Below, piece by piece: positions 58,206-64,000 of a stretch of DNA of 64,000 bases. The notes beneath the pieces are model-generated. The model ran no database searches. It was not told the origin of the DNA and saw only the letters and a list, made by a program, of their open reading frames with translations. Source of the stretch: Primulina eburnea. Taxonomy: Eukaryota > Streptophyta > Magnoliopsida > Lamiales > Gesneriaceae. A program made the position numbers and the translations under genes. Where the stretch lies: NCBI RefSeq assembly GCF_022965805.1, contig NC_133101.1:6696001-6760000 (forward strand), read 5' to 3'. Position 1 is the stretch's first letter. The number at the start of each line of letters is the position of its first letter.

Positions 58206-60908
58206 TGTAACGTACCGTAGTTTTTAAACTACTTAAAATTTGTGGAAAATAAAAAATTTTCTTAAATAAACAATAATCTTTAAAAAGATGCAATATGAAT
58301 AAAATGCTTGATTAAATATTTGAAATGTAAACGAACATGCACCAAGTACTTGTTTTAAACACAAGAAGTGATTTTCTTATAAATCAGAGTAAATGAAATA
58401 ACATGTATAAAAATCCTTGAAAACTAAGCGGTCCTCGGGTTAGACCTTCGCACCGTCCGAGCCAACTCACTGGTCCCCACCTCTTGTCTCCTCATACTCG
58501 TCCTCACCTGCATCGATCAAGTCTACTGAGTCTAAAGACTCAAAATGAATAAACTGAGCATAGCAAATAATACATAATAAAATCACATGATTTTTAAAGT
58601 AGACCATACATACTTAAACTCTGAATATACTTGTATAAACATAGACGTGCCAACATTTCATAAATTTTTTCATAAACGTACTTGCATCATACATACTTAA
58701 ACATGCATATCATCATCATTTTGTATATAGATATGTTTCAAAGTAAGTGACACATAACATAGTGTGTCTGATCAGACTAAATCACAGTACTGGGCTGACA
58801 GGGATGTCCATTACCACATACATAAGATCACCGGTCATAATTTACCAGGTGGATTGGTCCCTGGTCATATTTTACCATTTTCCAATCCTGATCAAAATCC
58901 GGTCATACTTTATCAAGGTGGAGAGGTCCCTATACACGTTCTCCGGTTTCTAAACCCGTTCATATTTGGCCACAAGACAATTACCATACCTCAAAAACAT
59001 AAAATATTTTCTTTTGCACGTCAAACATACTTACATAGTGTTGAGGGATTCGTTGGATCTCGCTTGGGCTACTGCTGCACATGCTAACACGTATTTCAAG
59101 CAACTCAAATTTCATAACTTAATCATGACATCGTACTCACTACCAAAATAATTAAATAACTTATGATTTTCTAGACCACTAGGGACTTGACCATGTAACT
59201 ATCATACTAAAATATAACATTGATCCCCAAAAACAATCCCGATATAAAGTATGAACATTCTCCAATCAATGGAAGTTACGGACCAAGACTGCCCAAAATA
59301 GCAACCCAAACAACCTTGAACTAGTCATAGGCGTCGAGACATACGGCGCTGCTAAGCCTAGATTGCCAGCGCCGCGGCGCTACAAGCACCGAATTGCTAG
59401 CGCTGCGGCACCACACGGGCAGCAGCGTGGCAATACAAACATTGAAACGTTGGCGCTGCGGTGCAACGAGGACAGCGCCGTGATGCCCGACCTACGAAAC
59501 ATTTTCCCAAAAATGATTCTTGATCAAAACTCTAAGCCATACTCAACCGACTCGAACCAACCCATCGAGATACATCCTAGGACGCTAAGACATTGACTCT
59601 AACCCATACAAATGCCCCAAACATTCCCCAAGCAATGACACATAACCACAACACATCACATTCCCATAAACCCGAAATTCGGCATAATTCGCTTCCGTAC
59701 GACTTCTATTGAAACCAAAACCTTATCAACTCAAAACGAAGCATCCACTAGCATTTGATCACTACACATGACACACCTAAACAAAGCAAAGACCACTCGG
59801 CGATTCCCAACGAAGCCTGCAACCAAATAACTTAAGAAACATGAAAAACATATTTTTAAAAACGTCACAGTTTGAGCAGTCGCACAAAAATGATCATAAC
59901 TCACTCGTTTCTTGTCCAAAAATTTCGGATTTACTGTCAAATCGAAGGTATCAAAAAGTACTACGTTTTATATGTTGAAAGATTTTCCAGAAAATCAACC
60001 TAAAATTTGCAGAACTCGAAATGACAGCAGACTCGGTTTTGAGATCTAAAAGTTTGATCCAAAATCGTTTTAAACATTTTTGCTCAAACTTTTGCATTAC
60101 ATACACATATTTCTACATACAATAAGCATCAAAATGTTTAATATGACAAGATCGATGCGAAAACGAAAGATTATACATGTTTTCGATGATTATACTCACA
60201 AAACGACGAATAACGACGTGAGGAGATGTGAGAATCGATCCAGGACGACTTGTGGCACGATTCTTTCTACAAAACCAGCGCGAATCTTCTGAAAATCGAT
60301 GGGAAGGGATGATATGGAGGCTGCTAAAAGAGAAGGGCTCCAAAACCCTTGGTTTTCCCTCAAAGAAATGAAATGTGTGTGTGTAATTGTGTGTGTGCGT
60401 GAATGACATGTGTGTGTGTTTAGGTGTTAATTAGGGACTAAAATTGTTTAATTGAATGATTAGTGATAAAATGATACTAATCTAATTATTTAATCCCACG
60501 CAAAGATTTAATAAACTAATTTACAAGATTTGAAATCCCAACTATTCAAATTAGTATTTTTGAAAAGTCTAAAATCTCAAAACCATCTAATAAATTAAAT
60601 TAGATTTTGAAATGCTAAAACTTTCATAAATCATTTAAAATACCAATTTTTATGGCATGAAATAAAATACCACATTTTCATAAATCGCCTAAATCGTCAT
60701 CGGTCTCGTTTCCCGATCCCGCATCGAATATTCGTCTGAAACATAAAACTCAAGATTACGTTTTAACGTACATCAAATAAACATGTAATAATTTAAAATA
60801 ATGAAATTCATAAATCATGTATCGTTAAAAATCATTTTAAAATTTAAATAAATAATTCAACAATTTAATAAAGACATGGGTTTACGTGTACTGATTTTGG
60901 GCTCTACA
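58206..60908 (-). mobile_element. Large solo LTR (2.7 kb) with TATAA target duplication
   Basis: The sequence starts TGTAACGTACCG and ends GGGCTCTACA, so it has TG...CA ends on both strands. The 5-bp repeat TATAA lies at 58201-58205 and 60909-60913. There is no gag-pol, so it is a solo LTR of a long-LTR Ty3-type element. The minus strand start TGTAGAGCCC is the form I know from such LTRs, so the strand is inferred. It contains a GC-rich repeat cluster at 59340-59490 and a (TG)n stretch near 60375-60420. Confidence 0.85.
60375..60420. repeat. Imperfect (TG)n stretch in the solo LTR
   Basis: Three short TGTGTG runs are interrupted by AATTG and CGTGAATGAC. Confidence 0.7.
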
Positions 60909-61515
60909 TATAATCTTACGTACATTATTTTGTATATAAAATATAAAGAAAAAATTATTTCAATGTAGGTTTATATATTATTATTTTTATTTTTCAAAAG
61001 TTAGTTTTAAATTAACTAACCCTTTTTTTTCGTTTTAGGTAATCCACATCTCGTTATCTTAGTATAACATTAACTATAAGATATTGTAATTCTTACACCG
61101 AATATAAAACTCATCTCCAACCCATCAAATCTAAACTCTGCACTAAAATGAATATTTTCAAAATATTCTCTATTATTTTATTCATACCAATTAATTTATT
61201 CCACAACATATTTTTAAACACAATAATTAAAATATATATCAATAATATTGAAAATAATTTCTATATTTATATTCATTAGAAATATTAATGAATTAAAAAT
61301 TATTAAATCTATTTTAAGAATTACTTCAAAATTTTAAAATATTTAATCTTATTATTTTAAATACTTAAACTTATTATTTAATTAAATGTAATTAATCGAT
61401 TATTAAAAAAAATTACAACCACACTTAAAAATCATATGTAGATGAATTATTACATACAACAAATGTTATAAATAATGCCTCTAAAATAAAAATGAAACAC
61501 AAATATCCAATTTTT
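60909..61515. other. AT-rich spacer, no gene
   Basis: Begins with the right copy of the TATAA target duplication. Very AT-rich; nothing else recognised. Confidence 0.45.
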
Positions 61516-61778
61516 AATTAACTGAATTACTATATAAATCTCATAAATGATTTATTAGTACATTTTGTAGTGCGAAGTGAGCCTCTCTATCCCTTATTTT
61601 TTTTATACCAAGCGAAATTTTTTTGAAATCTTATATTTTGATCAATAATTAACTGAATTACTATATAAATCTCATAAATGATTTATTAATACATTTTGTA
61701 GTGCGAAGTGAGCCTCTCTATCCCTTATTTTTTTTATACCAAGCGAATTTTTTTTGAAATCTTATATTTTGATCAATA
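61516..61778. repeat. Tandem duplication, 131-bp period, two copies
   Basis: The unit starting AATTAACTGAATTACTATAT at 61516 is repeated at 61647 with very few changes and ends in ATATTTTGATCAATAA. It abuts the 3' side of the PIF/Harbinger remnant and may come from it or from a nearby MITE end. Confidence 0.85.
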
Positions 61779-62602
61779 ACCATTTCTACATTCGGAGTTG
61801 GTGCTTTCATCTCACCTTGGATTGGTGTATCTAAGTTATGCTCATCCTTGATAATCATATTATGCATTATAATACATACAATCATTATATCTTGCAAGTG
61901 TTTCTTATGTCAAGCACGTATCGGAGATGCTACAATTGGAAATCGTGATTGAATTACTACAAACGCGTGTTCGACATCATGTCTATGTGACCTTTGTTTA
62001 AAAAAAAATTTAGGATATCATGGATCGTAAATAGTTGGCAACATAGTTGACCATTTATGATATTTATCATCATCTAAGTAATATCCTTGATGGTGCTGCT
62101 TTCCATCAATAAAGTAATTCGCCAGAAGAGTGATATCTTGTGCAAGATTTGAAAATAGATTGGATGCCTCAAGAACATTAATATCATTGTTAGACCCCAG
62201 AATACCAAAAAATGAAGTTAGATCCAAGGATCATAATCAGCAACTGGTTCCAAAATAATGGTCAAAGAACCACTATAGCCTGTATATTTTCTAGCCCATG
62301 TTGTTGGACAATTTTTCCATCTCCAATGCACAATCTAAGCTTCCCAACATTGCGGGAAATCCATGTTTTCCACCAATACACAAAATTCTATCAATATCAA
62401 CGGGGGTAGGTGACCTTAGGTATCGCTATGCAAACACCTCAACAATATCCCGAAAAAAACGTTGAAGACATCATATCTTAATATATTCATCAGAAGTATC
62501 CACTGGTGTGCCATATGCCAACAAAAGATCATGTGAGTTTTGTTTTGACTGAAGTTCGTAACAAAAGATATTTGCAATCTCATACGAAGTTAATATCGAC
62601 GG
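61779..62602 (-). pseudogene. PIF/Harbinger transposase (DDE_Tnp_4) remnant
   Basis: On the minus strand the pieces occur in transposase order. AYGTPVDTSDEYIK (near 62525-62480) and RYLRSPTPVDIDRIL come first. Then GGKHGFPAMLGSLDC appears, with the first DDE-type Asp region, followed by NDINVLEASNLF, NYFIDGKQHHQGYYL and KWST (62227-62018). Last come SHRHDVEHAFVVIQSRFPIV and IIMHNMIIKDE (near 61990-61840). These are hallmarks of plant PIF/Harbinger (ALP1-like) nucleases. Stops and at least two frame changes break the sequence, and the N-terminal part is cut at about 62602, where an LTR-like sequence starts. No terminal inverted repeats were found. Confidence 0.8.
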
Positions 62603-64000
62603 TGTTGGGACATCGATTTTTCTCATGTCTAAATCGCAGCGGAAGTTTAAAATTTTATTTATACAATCAAACTTTTCTTTGGACACTCGTATGGTTTAAA
62701 TTAAACAAACATACATAGAATGTCAGAAGATATACCTTAGTGAATAATTCACTCGGCTCCAACTACTCTAGTATTAGCGGACGTAGCTCTTATTGTAAAT
62801 CCATACGGACTTTCTTCGAACCTCATTCTTCGATCTCCGAATCAGGTCCACGACCTGATTACTTGTTTCTCTTCTAATTTGTACTAGAAAATTAGATGAT
62901 GTTTTTGCGTAGAGATAGAACACGAAAAAGAAATCGACTCAGTGCTATTAATTAGGATTGTCGAAAACTTCTTGCAAAATAGTAATGTCAAGAGCATCAC
63001 TCCTTTTCTTTTTTAAAAACTTTCTGATGCAATTTTGTAAAATAAGAAACAAAATCCTTATTATTATTTTTTAATCTTTTCTTTTCTTAAATTAATCAAG
63101 TTAATTAAAAATTCTAAATGCATCTCATATCATGGCAAATCTCGATTGATGCATATATTTTGAGAATATCATGCATCAATATTATTTTGCTTTATATTTT
63201 GAGAATATCATGTATCAATATTATTTTGCTTTGTGTGCAAGTTTTAAAATTATGGTATCATGAATATTTTCATATTACATAAATCAATACCATATTTTAT
63301 AAAAACTTAATGGGCTATATTTTAACTCAATTAATATATAATTTAATCATTAAAGCCCATTTGAAATTTAATAAATTAGCATGATATGCTTATACTCTTA
63401 CAATCCCATGTTTCATGCTCCCATTACATCAATCTCATCTTATTCCCGATCGAAGATCCAATATCATCGATGTGAAAATTTCAACTTATTTGTTATTATG
63501 ATGCACACTTTAATTTCGAGACCACCAATATCTAAATAAGGTAGATGCACTTCCTTTGACTATCTTTAGCAATCAAGCTCTCAAAATTTCTATAAGCTTT
63601 TGTAAACTTTATTTATAAGTTTATCGATTGATCATATCAAACTTATTTCTCGTAAATTCAAATCATTGAATTTATTTTCTCAACGGGAACAAGTAAACCA
63701 ATACTTGTGTGACCCTCAATAGTTCAGGGATACAGCTAACAGTGGGTTCACAAATCTTTGTGATTCAGGACAATTTTCTTTATTCTGGTTTACCCTAATT
63801 TTCTCCATTCCATGCACCAACATTTGATCATGAGAATGTCAAAAATCATTTTATGATTAAAACCATCGAATCATGGTAAGAACGTCTAGTAACATCGTCT
63901 CATGATTCTTTAGATACCACTGATAGTACATGCAAGAACTGATCAGATATGATTAATGTACATTACGGTCCATTCATCTCATATATTTCGATCGAATATG
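62603..64000. mobile_element. Probable LTR of a copia-type retrotransposon, running off the window
   Basis: The sequence beginning TGTTGGGACATCG at 62603 interrupts the PIF remnant and goes on to the window end without coding similarity. TGTTGGGAC ... AATCGCAGCGGAAGTTTAAA resembles copia LTR starts that I recall from other plants. The other end, target duplication and coding region are not in view, so orientation and identity are uncertain. Confidence 0.4.

Overview
The window is nuclear DNA of a flowering plant. The evidence is spliced genes with GT-AG introns, a nuclear tRNA-His gene, a chloroplast-targeted SufC, a type-A cytokinin response regulator and several classes of plant transposons in AT-rich intergenic DNA. 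A repeat family whose ends carry the palindrome GTGAGACGGTCTCAC reminds me of Lamiales genomes, but that is recollection and not shown by the sequence. All exon limits were read by eye from splice sites and reading-frame continuity.

Layout from left to right. (1) 1-3871: a LINE, cut by the window edge, lying antisense next to or inside an intron of an RNFT-type RING/membrane protein gene (exons at 4018-5429, minus strand). (2) 5708-16744: AT-rich DNA with copies of a ~180-bp palindrome-ended MITE. One copy is split by a young, almost complete Ty3/gypsy chromovirus (9458-16644, minus strand) with 1.2-1.3 kb LTRs and target duplication ATACT. (3) 17832-21140: SUFC/ABCI6 (minus). (4) 21489-23218: two 5'-truncated LINE insertions, each with its target-site duplication. 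(5) 23808-26060: an EIF1AD-type OB-fold gene (minus). (6) 27526-29917: QCR10, a subunit of mitochondrial complex III (minus), with a LINE in its only intron. (7) 30915-42315: a 21-exon SCYL1-type pseudokinase/HEAT gene (plus), divergent from QCR10, with an apparent one-base deletion in exon 9. (8) 44815-52218: a small His/Cys-rich protein gene whose probable 5'UTR intron holds two head-to-tail Helitrons. The first carries a MOS11-like exon and a decayed nuclear maturase (nMAT) fragment; the second carries a piece of Helitron replicase. (9) 53077-54460: an ARR16/17-type response regulator (minus). (10) 56596-56667: tRNA-His(GUG). (11) 58206-64000: a 2.7-kb solo LTR (target duplication TATAA), a 131-bp tandem duplication, a decayed PIF/Harbinger transposase and a probable LTR running off the window.

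The host genes do not form one pathway. They cover plastid Fe-S assembly (SufC), mitochondrial respiration (QCR10), membrane traffic or tRNA export (SCYL1), cytokinin signalling and ER ubiquitin ligation. The order EIF1AD - QCR10 - SCYL1 - type-A RR seems to match the order of the Arabidopsis At2g40780 - 40765 - 40730 - 40670 block as I remember it, which suggests an old conserved segment swollen by transposons.

The most interesting part is the Helitron pair at 45083-51940, with gene capture and intron expansion. Next is the array of palindromes and G-boxes in the Ty3 LTR promoter.
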